This document shows, piece after piece, positions 31,301 through 52,289 of a DNA stretch of 64,000 bases. Below the pieces are notes generated by a model. That model saw only the letters and a list, made by a program, of their open reading frames with translations. It was not told where the DNA came from and did no database searches. A program made the translations under genes and the position numbers. The DNA lies in contig CM057480.1 in assembly GCA_030035585.1 (NCBI GenBank), forward strand, positions 2,091,001 through 2,155,000, in the 5' to 3' direction. The DNA comes from Dugong dugon (taxonomy: Eukaryota > Chordata > Mammalia > Sirenia > Dugongidae). Position 1 is the first letter of the stretch. Each line of letters starts with the position of its first letter.

Positions 31301-31836
31301 CAGTGGAGATCCACGGTGTGGCCCGGGATGTGGCCAGCCGCCAGACTGCTGTCATCACTAATAACGGTACGTGCCAGGCCTGGGTTGGGCTCAGCCACTG
31401 GAGCTGGCGTCCATGCTGCTGATACCATGCCGCACCCCTAGGTTTCAACCCGTGGTGGGACACAGAGTTTGATTTTGAGGTGGCGGTGCCTGAGCTTGCC
31501 CTGGTCCGCTTTGTGGTGGAGGATTATGATGCCTCCTCCAAGAACGACTTCATTGGCCAGAGCACCATCCCCCTGAACAGCCTCAAGCAGGGTGAGTGTT
31601 TGTCGAGGGGAGGGGGCGGCAGGGCTGGGGGAGGCAGGGCTGGCATCTCCTGGGCTGCGGCCAGCTGTCTTTGGCACACCCTCCTGAGTGACCAGAACGC
31701 TCTCTCTGTGCTCCTTGCTGTTTCCACCTTCCTGCCCTTCCGCCTGCCAGGATACCGCCACGTCCACCTCTTGTCCAAGAATGGAGACCTGCATCCATCA
31801 GCCACGCTCTTTGTGAAGGTCTCCCTCCAGGACTAG
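9846..31836 (+). CDS. PLCD1: PLCD1, phosphoinositide phospholipase C delta 1 (15 coding segments, 756 aa)
   Basis: PLCD1 hydrolyses PIP2 to IP3 and diacylglycerol at the inner plasma membrane and depends on calcium. Coding segments: 9846-9879, 19215-19379, 23407-23635, 27720-27849, 27946-28177, 28894-29095, 29263-29407, 29484-29633, 29726-29884, 30091-30250, 30449-30565, 30956-31134, 31234-31366, 31442-31591, 31751-31836. They splice in frame through GT-AG introns to 756 residues, the same as human. Domains are PH (about 20-130), EF hands (about 140-265), X (about 295-440), an acidic linker, Y (about 490-610) and C2 (about 610-740). The catalytic residues known from rat PLC-delta1 are all present: His311, Asn312, Glu341, Asp343, His356, Glu390, Lys438, Lys440, Ser522 and Arg549. 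The gene is intact with no frameshift. It runs tail-to-tail into VILL. In humans, loss of PLCD1 causes hereditary leukonychia (known, not inferred here). Confidence 0.97.
10774..10914 (-). mobile_element. AfroSINE copy
   Basis: Reversed AfroSINE in PLCD1 intron 1, starting after an AACCCAAACCAAACCC tail and ending in a truncated tRNA-like head. Confidence 0.9.
11088..11661 (-). mobile_element. ERVL/MaLR-type LTR, interrupted by an AfroSINE
   Basis: On the minus strand it reads from TGTTATGGATTGAATTGTGTC (11661 end) to a terminus complementary to TGTCTTAGTCATCTAGAGC. This is the plan of mammalian MaLR solo LTRs. An AfroSINE (11444-11595) has inserted into it, so the LTR is the older element. 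No viral coding sequence is present. Confidence 0.75.
11444..11595 (-). mobile_element. AfroSINE copy nested in an LTR
   Basis: Reversed copy (GTCGATTCTGACTCATAGTG through GCCACCAGGGCTTC). LTR sequence resumes on both sides. Confidence 0.9.
12560..12715 (+). mobile_element. MIR SINE
   Basis: Worn MIR phrasing: GAGTTCAAATC, then CCTCATTTTACAAATTAGG, then ACAGAGTTGCTGTAAGGA. Confidence 0.65.
13075..13215 (+). mobile_element. MIR SINE fragment
   Basis: Worn MIR core: ACTTCATGACCCTGAGCAAG followed by CCTCTCTGGGCCT. Confidence 0.55.
13240..13398 (-). mobile_element. AfroSINE copy
   Basis: Reversed full-length copy, GTCGATTCCAACTCACAGCG to GCCACAAGGGCTCC. The rest of PLCD1 intron 1 between 13400 and 14370 shows no gene. 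Confidence 0.9.
14370..15082 (+). promoter_or_regulatory. PLCD1: CpG island at the downstream alternative PLCD1 promoter
   Basis: A second GC-rich, CpG-dense block leads directly into the alternative first exon. It holds many degenerate repeats of a GGCTCCGCC-like unit (about 14700-15010), which supply GC-box-like sites. The open frames on both strands here are a by-product of base composition. Confidence 0.7.
15083..15179 (+). CDS. PLCD1: PLCD1 exon 1b (alternative first exon, 777 aa isoform)
   Basis: It encodes 32 residues beginning MQCFGF and ending in NEQRL, plus the first base of the glycine codon shared with exon 1a. The donor is G|GTAAGG at 15180. Human PLCD1 has a 777-residue isoform starting MQCLG with the same layout (LYL..., VAALN...). 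Replacing the 34 nt of exon 1a with these 97 nt keeps the frame and gives 777 residues here as well. This strongly supports the exon. Confidence 0.9.
15470..16060. repeat. Cryptic GTGTGAC-type simple repeat (PLCD1 intron), with an embedded MIR
   Basis: Many irregular copies of GTGTGAC, GTGACAG and GTGTGTAAC without a fixed period. A MIR (about 15785-15960; key phrase CTCATCTGTAAAATGGGAAT) lies within it. No gene. Confidence 0.6.
16161..16320 (-). mobile_element. AfroSINE-related copy with a different internal region
   Basis: It begins like an AfroSINE tail (GTGCCGTCAAGTCGGTTCC) but continues with AACCCTGTGTACAACAGAAC and CATTGTTATGCTTGAGCCCA. This marks a distinct longer subfamily or a composite. 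The right end is uncertain. Confidence 0.6.
16514..16672 (+). mobile_element. AfroSINE copy, forward
   Basis: Forward copy. The tRNA-like head GGAGCCCTGGTGGTGCAGTG has an A-box-like start. A B-box-like GCAGTTTGAATCC follows, then the body and a GATGGCAATG tail. Confidence 0.92.
17831..17986 (+). mobile_element. AfroSINE copy, forward, with near-perfect target duplication
   Basis: Forward copy flanked by GTATTATAAAAACG on the left and GTATTATATAAACG on the right (13 of 14 identical), a clear target-site duplication. Confidence 0.93.
18430..18520 (+). repeat. G-rich tandem repeat (PLCD1 intron 1)
   Basis: Irregular units such as AGCAGCGGGGGTGGG and AGTGGGAGTGGGG give many G runs of 3-5, with G-quadruplex potential. 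The low-complexity open frame over it is spurious. Confidence 0.7.
18580..18720 (-). mobile_element. MIR SINE, reversed
   Basis: Key phrases are CCATTTCATAGACAGGAAAG, CAGAGGCCCAG and CACACAGCTGGTCAGG, typical of a reversed MIR. Confidence 0.65.
19215..23635 (+). CDS. PLCD1: PLCD1 PH-domain exons (19215-19379 and 23407-23635)
   Basis: The two exons encode residues 12-142. They include the pleckstrin-homology fold that anchors PLC-delta1 to PIP2 and binds IP3. The residues known to contact the inositol phosphates in rat PLC-delta1 are conserved at the same numbers: Lys30, Lys32, Trp36, Arg40 and Lys57. Exon 2 ends CAGCTGT|GTGAGT and exon 3 starts CACAG|TCTCCG, which restores a Phe codon. Exon 3 ends CAGCA|GTATCC, an unusual but GT-type donor, and joins exon 4 to form a His codon. 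The 4 kb intron between these exons has AfroSINEs and a roughly 60 bp tandem repeat. Confidence 0.95.
20274..20426 (+). mobile_element. AfroSINE copy, forward
   Basis: Forward full-length copy (GGAGCCCTGGTGGTTCAGTG to TTGATGGCAACAGG). It splits an older dispersed repeat whose parts read ACTGTCCAACATGGTAGCC and GTCACTGAGTACTTGGAACG. Confidence 0.92.
20525..20838. mobile_element. Two divergent AfroSINE-family copies back to back
   Basis: 20525-20680 is a forward copy of a different subfamily (GGAGTCTGGGTGGCGCAAGC, GAAAGAAAAGGCCTGGTGAT). 20690-20838 is a reversed copy of a third type (CAGAAGTAGATCGCCAGGGC, AACCACCAACCTTTTGGTTA). They meet in a head-out arrangement and could pair as an inverted repeat only weakly. 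Confidence 0.75.
21946..22200. repeat. Tandem repeat, about 60 bp unit, roughly 4 copies
   Basis: Repeated module: GTCAGC-CTGCCTCCTGCTCC, then AAGTCTCCCCCAGTCACACC, then ACAGCCCCCACC. It lies in PLCD1 intron 2. The rest of 21000-23400 shows no gene. Confidence 0.8.
24075..25880 (-). mobile_element. L1 LINE, 3' half with decayed ORF2 (minus strand)
   Basis: The stretch is the reverse of a LINE-1 3' portion. On the minus strand, two broken frames match ORF2p: 25634-25855 contains [12 protein letters not shown] near its end and 24897-25289 contains [13 protein letters not shown]. These are the characteristic late ORF2 motifs. The 3' UTR extends to about 24075 and is interrupted by AfroSINE pieces at 24286-24530. 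Frameshifts and stops make it inactive, and the divergence suggests an old L1M subfamily. Confidence 0.88.
24286..24530 (-). mobile_element. AfroSINE-family copy plus a partial copy inside the L1
   Basis: 24286-24470 is a reversed copy of the TTTCAGAAGTAGATTGCCAG subfamily. 24485-24530 is only the tail module (GTTGCCGTGGAGTGGATTCT) of another. L1 sequence resumes at about 24531. Confidence 0.8.
25880..26850 (-). mobile_element. Older L1 fragment split by a solo LTR
   Basis: L1-like text (AATAACATTGCAAAGAACAT, AGAAGTGGAATTCCTGAGTC) runs up to 26128 and resumes at 26647 (GAGAGTGTCCATTTCACCTC). The LTR at 26129-26646 therefore inserted into it. Confidence 0.65.
26129..26646 (-). mobile_element. 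ERVL/MaLR-type solo LTR
   Basis: This 518 bp element starts with TGTCTTGGTTATCTAGTGC on the plus strand and ends at the complement of TATTATGGAGTGAATTGTG. The flanking 5-mers are CTAAG and CCAAG (4 of 5 identical), the 5 bp duplication size expected for MaLR. It is a solo LTR with no viral genes. Confidence 0.8.
27224..27430 (+). mobile_element. AfroSINE-family copy, forward, with internal duplication
   Basis: Forward copy whose middle module is partly repeated (GATCCCACCCAGCAATTC and AATCCCACCCAGCAGCTC at 27279-27315). It ends GAGGGCACCTAACAAC. It belongs to the GGTGATC subfamily also seen at 20525. Confidence 0.8.
27720..28177 (+). CDS. PLCD1: PLCD1 EF-hand exons (27720-27849 and 27946-28177)
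   Basis: They encode residues 143-263. The first EF loop, residues 153-164 ([12 protein letters not shown]), has acidic or amide ligands at the canonical positions. A second loop starts at Asp189 ([12 protein letters not shown]). The intron between the two exons is only 96 bp. Exon 5 ends ACCG|GTGAGA and its donor region is duplicated downstream (see findings). Confidence 0.96.
28178..28305 (+). repeat. PLCD1: 64 bp tandem duplication starting at the exon 5 splice donor
   Basis: GTGAGAGCCTGGCCAGGGCC begins at 28178 (the real donor) and again at 28242. The following bases, CTCTAGnGGGCCCTG, match too. The unit is 64 bp, with just under two copies. Confidence 0.9.
28495..28513 (+). repeat. Poly(C) run of 19 in PLCD1 intron 5
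   Basis: An uninterrupted run of 19 C in the assembled sequence. The exact length may be unreliable. Confidence 0.9.
28894..29884 (+). CDS. PLCD1: PLCD1 catalytic X-domain exons (4 exons)
   Basis: Exons 28894-29095, 29263-29407, 29484-29633 and 29726-29884 encode residues 264-482. The X half of the TIM barrel carries the general acid/base His311 with Asn312 in SSSHNTYL, the calcium ligands Glu341 and Asp343 in LELDCWDG, His356 in YHGYTF, Glu390 in LENHC, and Lys438/Lys440 in LLKGKK. The last exon continues into the acidic autoinhibitory X-Y linker ([11 protein letters not shown]). The donor of the last exon, AAG|GTCCCA, is weak. The first intron in this set (29096-29262) is G-rich. Confidence 0.96.
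29096..29215 (+). repeat. G-rich tandem repeat in PLCD1 intron 6
   Basis: Repeated GGGGCGGGGCCTGGGAGCT-type units fill almost the whole 167 bp intron. Many runs of four G give it G-quadruplex potential on the transcribed RNA. Confidence 0.75.
30091..31134 (+). CDS. PLCD1: PLCD1 catalytic Y-domain exons (3 exons)
   Basis: Exons 30091-30250, 30449-30565 and 30956-31134 encode residues 483-634. The PIP2-binding Ser522 (in EMASFSEN) and Arg549 (in LSRIYPAG) are present at the rat numbering. The set finishes the TIM barrel and starts the linker to C2. The final donor is AGA|GTATGA. Confidence 0.96.
31234..31836 (+). CDS. PLCD1: PLCD1 C2-domain exons (3 exons) and stop
   Basis: Exons 31234-31366, 31442-31591 and 31751-31836 encode residues 635-756, the calcium-dependent membrane-binding C2 beta-sandwich. 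Acidic calcium-loop residues are seen in [11 protein letters not shown], as in other PLC-delta C2 domains. The protein ends FVKVSLQD, with TAG at 31834-31836. Confidence 0.96.
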
Positions 31837-32095
31837 GCTTGAGGATTCTGGTGGGGTTGGCCGAGTGGGCCAGGCCCTCTCTCTGCCCCGGGGGCAGGGG
31901 TGGTGTGGCTGCTTCCAACCTCGCTCGGAGCTAGAGGCCCCCATACTGCCTTCAGCTGCTGCCTCTCTGCGGTTCCAGGAGCTGGTCCAGTCCCTGGAGC
32001 TGCCCTCAATTCCGTTAGACCACACTGCAGCCCTCTCTGTCCTCCGGCCAGCCCTGGGTCGAGGATTTTTATAAAAATCATAGGACTAAGCCCTG
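31837..32095 (+). promoter_or_regulatory. PLCD1: PLCD1 3' UTR with probable variant poly(A) signal
   Basis: No AATAAA lies downstream of the stop. The variant hexamer TATAAA at 32070-32075 is the likeliest signal, giving a UTR of about 260 nt. The 3' end is inferred. Confidence 0.55.
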
Positions 32096-32111
32096 TGGTT
32101 TCTTTACCTGT

Positions 32112-32166
32112 TTGTTGTGAGTTACCATTGAGTCGGCTCCAGCTCATAGTGACCTTATGTGTAACC
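32112..32166 (-). mobile_element. AfroSINE fragment between PLCD1 and VILL
   Basis: Only the tail module is present (TACCATTGAGTCGGCTCCAG). It lies in the roughly 300 bp gap between two converging genes. Confidence 0.7.
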
Positions 32167-32416
32167 CGTAAGGCGCATGCGTGTGCACGCGTGTGTCCCA
32201 GAGCCCTGCACCCCAGCGCCTCACTCCTCACCTTCCTCACACTCAGACTGGAGTTAAGGGATGTCTGTCCCTCTGGATGGAGGGACAGGAGGCAGCCATC
32301 CGTGAAGGAGGGCACAGACCCTTGCTCCCAGCCCCAGAGGCCTCTGCTCTGGAGAGGTGGACCTCCTGAGTGCCCCAGGCTTGAGACCACACCCCACACC
32401 TCGTGTGAACCACAAG

Positions 32417-32422
32417 TTTTTA
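32417..32422 (-). promoter_or_regulatory. VILL: VILL poly(A) signal AATAAA
   Basis: AATAAA on the minus strand, about 150 nt downstream of the VILL stop codon. Cleavage is expected near 32395-32408. Confidence 0.75.
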
Positions 32423-32570
32423 TTGACAAAGTCAGGGGAGGACCCAGGAGCCTCTGAGTGGGGCCTGGGGGGTTGTGAGCAGGGTCTGCCCAAGGTTCAG
32501 GCCTGCCTTGGGGAGGCCACGCCCAGGGGTCTTGGGCGTGTGGGGGCACTGGCCAGGGAGGGGCCTGGGT

Positions 32571-46564
<13,994 letters not shown>

Positions 46565-47024
46565 CTAGGTCAGGCGGGAGGAGGGAGAAAACAAGGAACA
46601 AGAGCCAGAGTTCTCAGGCTGGAGGCCATCTGCACTCGGGCTCCAGGCAAGAACTCTCTTCACCTACAGCTCTCCAAAGCACTTTCGTCACAGAACGTGA
46701 CTTCCATTTGGAGGGCTCTGCAAACAGACACATGTCAGCAAACCAGGACAGGCATTGCAGAGAGGCCTGCAGAGGCTTTGCAAACAGGGATTTGGTTTTT
46801 GTGTGTGGTTGGGCTAAGCTCTGTGGCAGGGGTAGGAGTTGCACACAGGGACAACCTCTGCATGCAGTCACAGGACCTGCAGCTAGGGACAGTCTCTGTA
46901 GACAGTGATGGGTTATGCATATGGATGCAGTCTCCAGAGCCAGAGAACCTCTCTACAGACAGGCAAAACCTCTGCTAATAGAAACAGATTCTGCAGGCAG
47001 GGACAGACTGCAAACAGGGCTCAA

Positions 47025-47945
47025 ACCTGCTGTTGAGTTGCATACGACTCACAGTGACCCTATAGGACAGAGAGTAGAACCAGCGGTGTCACTAGGGGGG
47101 TGCAGGGGGTGCAGACCACACCCGGTGACCCTGTCAGAGGGGATGACACCAGAATGACTGTCTATAAAATTTCTGTGCAGTGTTTCCACAGAAATTTATT
47201 ATTTTTTATAAAAATATCCCTGTAGTTAGTTGTAACAACTAAAACATTTCTCGTAAGCGCAGCTTACACATATCAATATACCTACAAGGCTAAAACTCTA
47301 TACTAATTTATTTTTTGAACTTCTAATGCACTCTGTTCAGAGCTGTCATTATTACCCAATTACAATGATGCTTCAAATCACATGGCTTCGTCTGCACACT
47401 CTACAGGTACACGCTGTTGTTTTCATTGCTGCCGGCGTTTTATAGTCACTGACTTTGTCACATTTTCTGGTGTCTTAGCTATACCATATTGTAGTAATTA
47501 GTATTTGTGTACCTGTATCAATAACTTTTTGAGAATGAAGTAGTAATTAAAGGAAAAGAAGGAGAAAAAGGCTTCTGCTCAGTTACTAATTCTGTTGTAA
47601 TTCAATGTCAAAATATTTTACAAAACAGTTTTGTTGTTAGTATTATTATAATCTAAGAAATATTACATTTAAGCAATTTACAACTATGTTTATCACATAT
47701 TCTATGATTAAAATTGATGATAAACATTACTAAGGAGTCTGTATGGTCTGGTATGGGAGGAGGTCCATGGGGGGTGACACCCTGAGTTACTGCAGTGGGA
47801 AACACCAACCCTAGTGACACCACTGAGTAGAACTGCCCCGACTGTTTCCAGACTGCATATCTTTACAAAAGCAGACTGCCACATCTTTCTCCCACACAGC
47901 AGCTGCTGGGTTCGAACTGCTGACCACTCTGCCACCAGTGTTCCT
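47025..47945 (-). mobile_element. AfroSINE copy, longer subfamily, split by a hAT element
   Basis: The left part, 47025-47080, ends at CTATAGGACAGAGAGTAGAAC. The right part, 47834-47945, resumes with TGCCCCGACTG and carries GCAGACTGCCACATC and the tRNA-like head. The 745 bp between them is a DNA transposon. Confidence 0.88.
47081..47825. mobile_element. hAT-type non-autonomous DNA transposon, 745 bp
   Basis: The ends are inverted repeats: CAGCGGTGTCACTAGGG on the left, and CAGTGGTGTCACTAGGG when the right end is reversed (16 of 17 identical). Both flanks carry the identical 8-mer AGTAGAAC (47073-47080 and 47826-47833), the duplication size diagnostic of the hAT superfamily. The interior is AT-rich with no transposase frame, so mobility depended on a source element elsewhere. 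The orientation cannot be assigned. Confidence 0.9.
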
Positions 47946-47950
47946 GGCAA

Positions 47951-48300
47951 ACAGGGACAGGCTCTTGAAACACGAATGAATCCTGTAACAAAGATAAGCT
48001 GTGCACGTAAGGACAGAACTGCAAATTGACCCGAGTCTTCCAGACAGAGTTAGAAACAGGCTGTGTGGATAGAAAAAGGCAATGCAAACAGAGATAGGCT
48101 CTGTCAACAGGCAGAGGCCCTGCAAACAAGGACAGGCTCTTGAAATAAGGCTGACTCCTGTAACAAAGATAGGCTGTGCACATAAGGACAGAACTGCAAA
48201 TAGACCAGGGTCTTCCGACAGAGTTAGGAACCGGCTATGCAGATAGAAAAAGGCAATGCAAACAAAGATAGGCTCTGTCAACAGGCACAGGCTCTGCAAA
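47951..48300. repeat. 175 bp higher-order duplication inside the satellite
   Basis: GGACAGGCTCTTGAAA at 47956 recurs 175 bp later, and the following 170 bases are largely the same (ATCCTGTAACAAAGAT versus CTCCTGTAACAAAGAT; AAGGCAATGCAAACA in both). Confidence 0.88.
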
Positions 48301-50834
48301 CAGGGACAGAGTGAAAAATGGGAAGGGGAGTGGAGAAAGTCTACATGGAAAGGCATGCACTCTAGATACTAGGACAGGCTCTGCAAACAAGCACAGACTC
48401 AAGACAGGGAAGGCTGAGACAGGTAAAAGCTTTACTAGTGAGGACAAATTCTACAAAAAGGATGGACTCCAAAGATGGGCATATATGCTCCAATAGACGC
48501 AGGTTCTCCAGACAGAGATGAGTTCTGTAGGCAGGGACCAGCTATGTGCACAAGGAGAGCCTGTGCAAAGAGACACACGCTCTACCTAGGGAAATTTAGA
48601 CAGGATGGGAAAACAAGCAAAGGTTCTGAATGCTGCAAAAGGTTCTACAAGCAGTCACAGGTTCTACAGGCATGGAGGAGCTTTGCTGACTGGAAATGGC
48701 TCTGCAAATGTGGATGGAGGGCAGACCCTTAAGAAAGAGATTGTTTGCATAAGGGGTAGGCTCTGCAGATACAGTTTTGTAGACAGGCAAGGCTCTGCAA
48801 ACAAGGACAGCATCTTCAGGCAGAGAGATGCTTCCCAGACAGAGGCAGGCTGCTGAAACAGGCAAAAGCTTTCTACACATGGTCAGGACTCCGCATATAG
48901 GGCAGCCTCTGCAAAGAGACTCAAATCCTGCATTTAAGGAGATGGGAACAGACTGGGCAAACAAACATGAACTCCACAAAGAGATTCAGGTCTGAAAAAA
49001 GACACAGGCTCTGCATACAAAGGCTCTACAGACAGAAGGTTTGCAGATAGGGAGGTTTTAAAAGTGTACACAGGCTCTGCAGATAGACAGGCTCTGTAAT
49101 AGTAACACCTTCTCCAGAGAGGGACAGGATCTGCTGGCAGGGAAAACAGTTGTGTGTTCAAGCACAGATGCTCCAGACATGGGAAAGATCTTGAAACAGG
49201 GCTGAGTTCTGTAGACAGTCCCATGTTCTGAAAACAGACATAGACTTAGTAGGAAAGGATGAGCTCTGGAAACAGATCAAGGCTCTGTCAGTAGGGGAAG
49301 TCTCTACTAACAGGAGCACACAGAAACAGGAATAGAGTGTGCAGGCAGGCGTAAGCTCGGCAGACAGGGATGTGCTCTGCAGAAAGACACAGGTGCTCCC
49401 AGACAGACACAGCTTACCCCTGACAGCAATAAACTCCTCATAAGAACAAACGCTGCAAGAGACACAGTTTCTACCCGGGAAAATGCAGGTAGGCTGTGCA
49501 AACAGGCAAAGGTCCTGAAAAATGTCATATGCTCTACAAATAGAGCTCAAGTTCTGCAGACAGAATCCGGCTCTCAAACAGGAAAAGGTTCTGCAAACAA
49601 AGACATATTCTGGAGACAGAGACACTTATTGCAAAGGAAACAGATTCTGAGGTACTGTAAACAGAGAAAGCTTTGAGACAGCATCTTTTGGCAGAAAGAG
49701 GTGTTGCACACAAGTGCACTAGATAAGCTCTTGGACAGGGATGAGTGCTGCATGCAGAGCAGTCTGCAATTAAAGCAGATCTTACACACAGGGAGATAGG
49801 GACAGACTGTTCTAGGAGACCCAGGTTCTAAAAAAGACAGACTCTGGAAATAGTCACACTCAGGACAGACACAGGCTCTGCAGACAAGAAAAAGGTTCTG
49901 CAAACAGGGACAGGTTCTGCAAACCCAGGACAGAATCTGCATACGAGAACTGATTCTGAAGACTGTGACAGCTTCAGGCTCAGCTGTCATGAGCAAGTTG
50001 AGCAAATCAGGCATAGGCACTCTAGACAAGTTCTTGAAACAGGGCTGAACTCTGTTAATACATACAGACTCTGCAAACAACCACAGGCTCTGCAAACAGG
50101 GACTCAGCTCACCCGGGGTTGTGCTCTGTGGTTCTGAGTGTGTAGAGGAGGGAGAGAAGCATGGAGTGAGAGGTATCTGGGGATGAAGGGGATTTTCGAT
50201 TTTGTTACATCTGAGCAGGTCAGAATTTGCTCTTTTCTTCACTCCCCACTACCTGAGGCTTCCCTGCAAGCAAACAGACAAACTCTGTGTGGAGTTTGAT
50301 CATTGCTTCATCCATGGAAGTTCTTTGCACATCTAACCTAAATCCTGCCAGCTGCAACTTTCTCTTCTTGCTGTTGCTTTGCTCAATAGACCCAGAAGTC
50401 ACCTCTTTCTGAACTTCCCATTCCTGGTAGCCATGGTATGATGATAACTCCCCTCTCCCCGACTCCAGCCGTGTCTTATCAGCAGCCAGAACGCCCTTGG
50501 CTCTGCTGACCTTCGTGACTAGCGCAGACAGGGTGAGAGGAGAGATACAGAGTTACAGAATCAGAGACAAGTGGGGCAGGGTGGCACAGAATCGCATTCC
50601 TTACACCTTTGTGCAGGGCCCCTGAGGGCCGGGCCCTAATGAGCTTACAGTACGCTGTGGGAAACACCCAGCTGTCTCAGAGAGCCAAGGCAGCTACGGA
50701 AGTAGGGGGACGCCGTGGGGGATGCTGCCCCGAGCTGAGTCATGCTGGCTGGCCAGGGAGGCTGTGGACAGGGCAGGCAGAGAGGGCAGCCTGCCAGGAG
50801 TGTGAGCTGGATTCACCACAGCAGGCAGCCCCTC

Positions 50835-51343
50835 TGTCATGGATTTAATTGTGTCCCCCAAAGATGTGTGTCAACTTGGCTAGGCCATGATTCCCTGTAT
50901 TGTGTGGCTGTCCGCCATTTTGTGATCTGATGTAATTATCCTATGTGTTGCAAATCCTAACCTCTATGATGTTAATGAGGCAGGATTAGAGGCAGTTATG
51001 CTAAAGAGGCAAGACTCAATCTACAGGATTAGGTTGTATCTTGAGTCAATTTCTTTTGAGATATAAAAGTGAAAATTGAGCAGAGAGGAGACGGACCTCT
51101 ATCCTCCTCCCGCCAAGAAAGAATAGCCAGGGCAGAGCGCATCCTTTGGACCTGGGGTCCTTGTGCTGAGAAGCTCCTAGACCAAGGGAAGATTGATGAC
51201 AAGGACCTTCCCCCAGAGCCGACAGAGAGAGAAAGCCTTCCCCTGGAGCTGGCACACTGAATTCGGACTTCTAGCCTCCTACACTGTGAGAGAATAAACT
51301 TCTCTTTGTTAAAGCCATCCACTTGTGGTATTTCTGCCAGATC
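50835..51343 (+). mobile_element. ERVL/MaLR-type solo LTR, 3' end truncated
   Basis: Starts TGTCATGGATTTAATTGTGT, has GAGAATAAACTTCTC as its poly(A) region, and breaks off at TATTTCTGCCA before the expected terminal CAGCACTAGATGACTAAGACA. No viral genes. Confidence 0.8.
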
Positions 51344-51385
51344 CCAGCTGCTGGGCACCTAGTCGGTGCTCAGTAAATATTAGTT

Positions 51386-51520
51386 GTTGTTTTTTTTTAA
51401 TAATATTTTATTGTGTTTTGGGGGAACGTTTACACAGCACATAAGGTTCCCATTTAATGATTTTCTACACAAACTGTCCAGTGACATGGGTTACTTTTTC
51501 CGGTTTGTCAACATTTCAGT
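51386..51520 (-). mobile_element. Afrotherian LINE-like fragment (tentative)
   Basis: ATTTTATTGTGTTTTGGGGG then ACACAGCACATAAGGTTCCC resembles, from memory, RTE-like LINE ends in afrotherians. Confidence 0.3.
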
Positions 51521-51539
51521 AAATGTTTGCTGAATGAAT

Positions 51540-52010
51540 GAAGTGTGTGGCCCAGGATGGCATTGAGTGAGAATGAATGGGGGAGGGCGTGGTGTGTGTG
51601 TGCACCTGGAGCAGCTGCTACAGGCAATGCCCTGCTGGTGTCACAGAGACATGAGTGACAGGGAGACATGGGGGTCATGTGATGGTGATCCTGAGTGACA
51701 TGCACTGTGACTGTGATGGTGGCCCAAAAGGAGAAGCAGACCCCACACAGTCACACTGAGGGACAGGCACTGCACCCACGTGAGGGTGACCTGTGACAGC
51801 GATGTGACCACGTGACGGTGACCTCAAGCAACAGAAAACGTGGGATGGCACTGAGAGGCAGACATAGTGACACGTGAGGCAGGACAGACAGAAGCAGTTA
51901 CAGCAGTGGGGACACAGGCAGTCATAGTGACTAGGGCCTCACACAGACAGGAACAATGAGATACAGAGCACGTAAAAGTGTAAATCAGTGACACAGTGAC
52001 AGGTCTCAGG
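51540..52010. repeat. Cryptic GTGACA/GTCACA simple-repeat region
   Basis: Irregular GTGACATG, GTGACGGTGAC and CACACAGTCAC motifs. No gene. Confidence 0.5.
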
Positions 52011-52289
52011 GCGCCCTGTGGCAGGAAAGTCAAGGACAGTCAGGAAGCTGGGACTTGGCTGGTTTCAAAGGGAGGGGGCAGCATTGGCTCCCCCGCCCCC
52101 ATATCCAGCCCCAGCCTGGGGAGCAAAACTCTCAGCCCCCACCAGGCACCCAGGGTCTGAGGCACCCCATCCCCATGCACCCTGTGTGCACCATCTCCCA
52201 CCTTGGGTCTGGGGAGAGTTGTGGGGAAGGGATGCTCAAAGGGTGGAGTCCCGCTACCTACTGCCTCCTTCTTTCCCTCAGGGGACCTC

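Larger units (their letters stand above)
46600..50110. repeat. Degenerate satellite of about 20 bp units upstream of the VILL start codon
   Basis: The plus strand repeats a consensus close to GGCTCTGCAAACAGGGACA, with frequent indels and substitutions, from just upstream of the VILL ATG exon to about 50110. Units at 49870-49920 are the clearest and spaced 19-20 bp. The array is interrupted at 47025-47945 by an AfroSINE that holds a hAT element. Minus-strand open frames here (for example 49574-50242 and 47811-48356, rich in Leu, Cys, Phe and Val) arise from the repeat and are not genes. The array should lie in the VILL 5' intron or promoter. Confidence 0.75.

Noticed and set aside
46600-50110. 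Possible CRISPR-like array of short repeats
   Set aside because: Units are contiguous and degenerate without unique spacers, and the DNA is mammalian.
47811-50242. Minus-strand frames rich in LFAEPV and CLQNL-like repeats
   Set aside because: They follow the decayed 20 bp satellite and are unrelated to any protein family I know.
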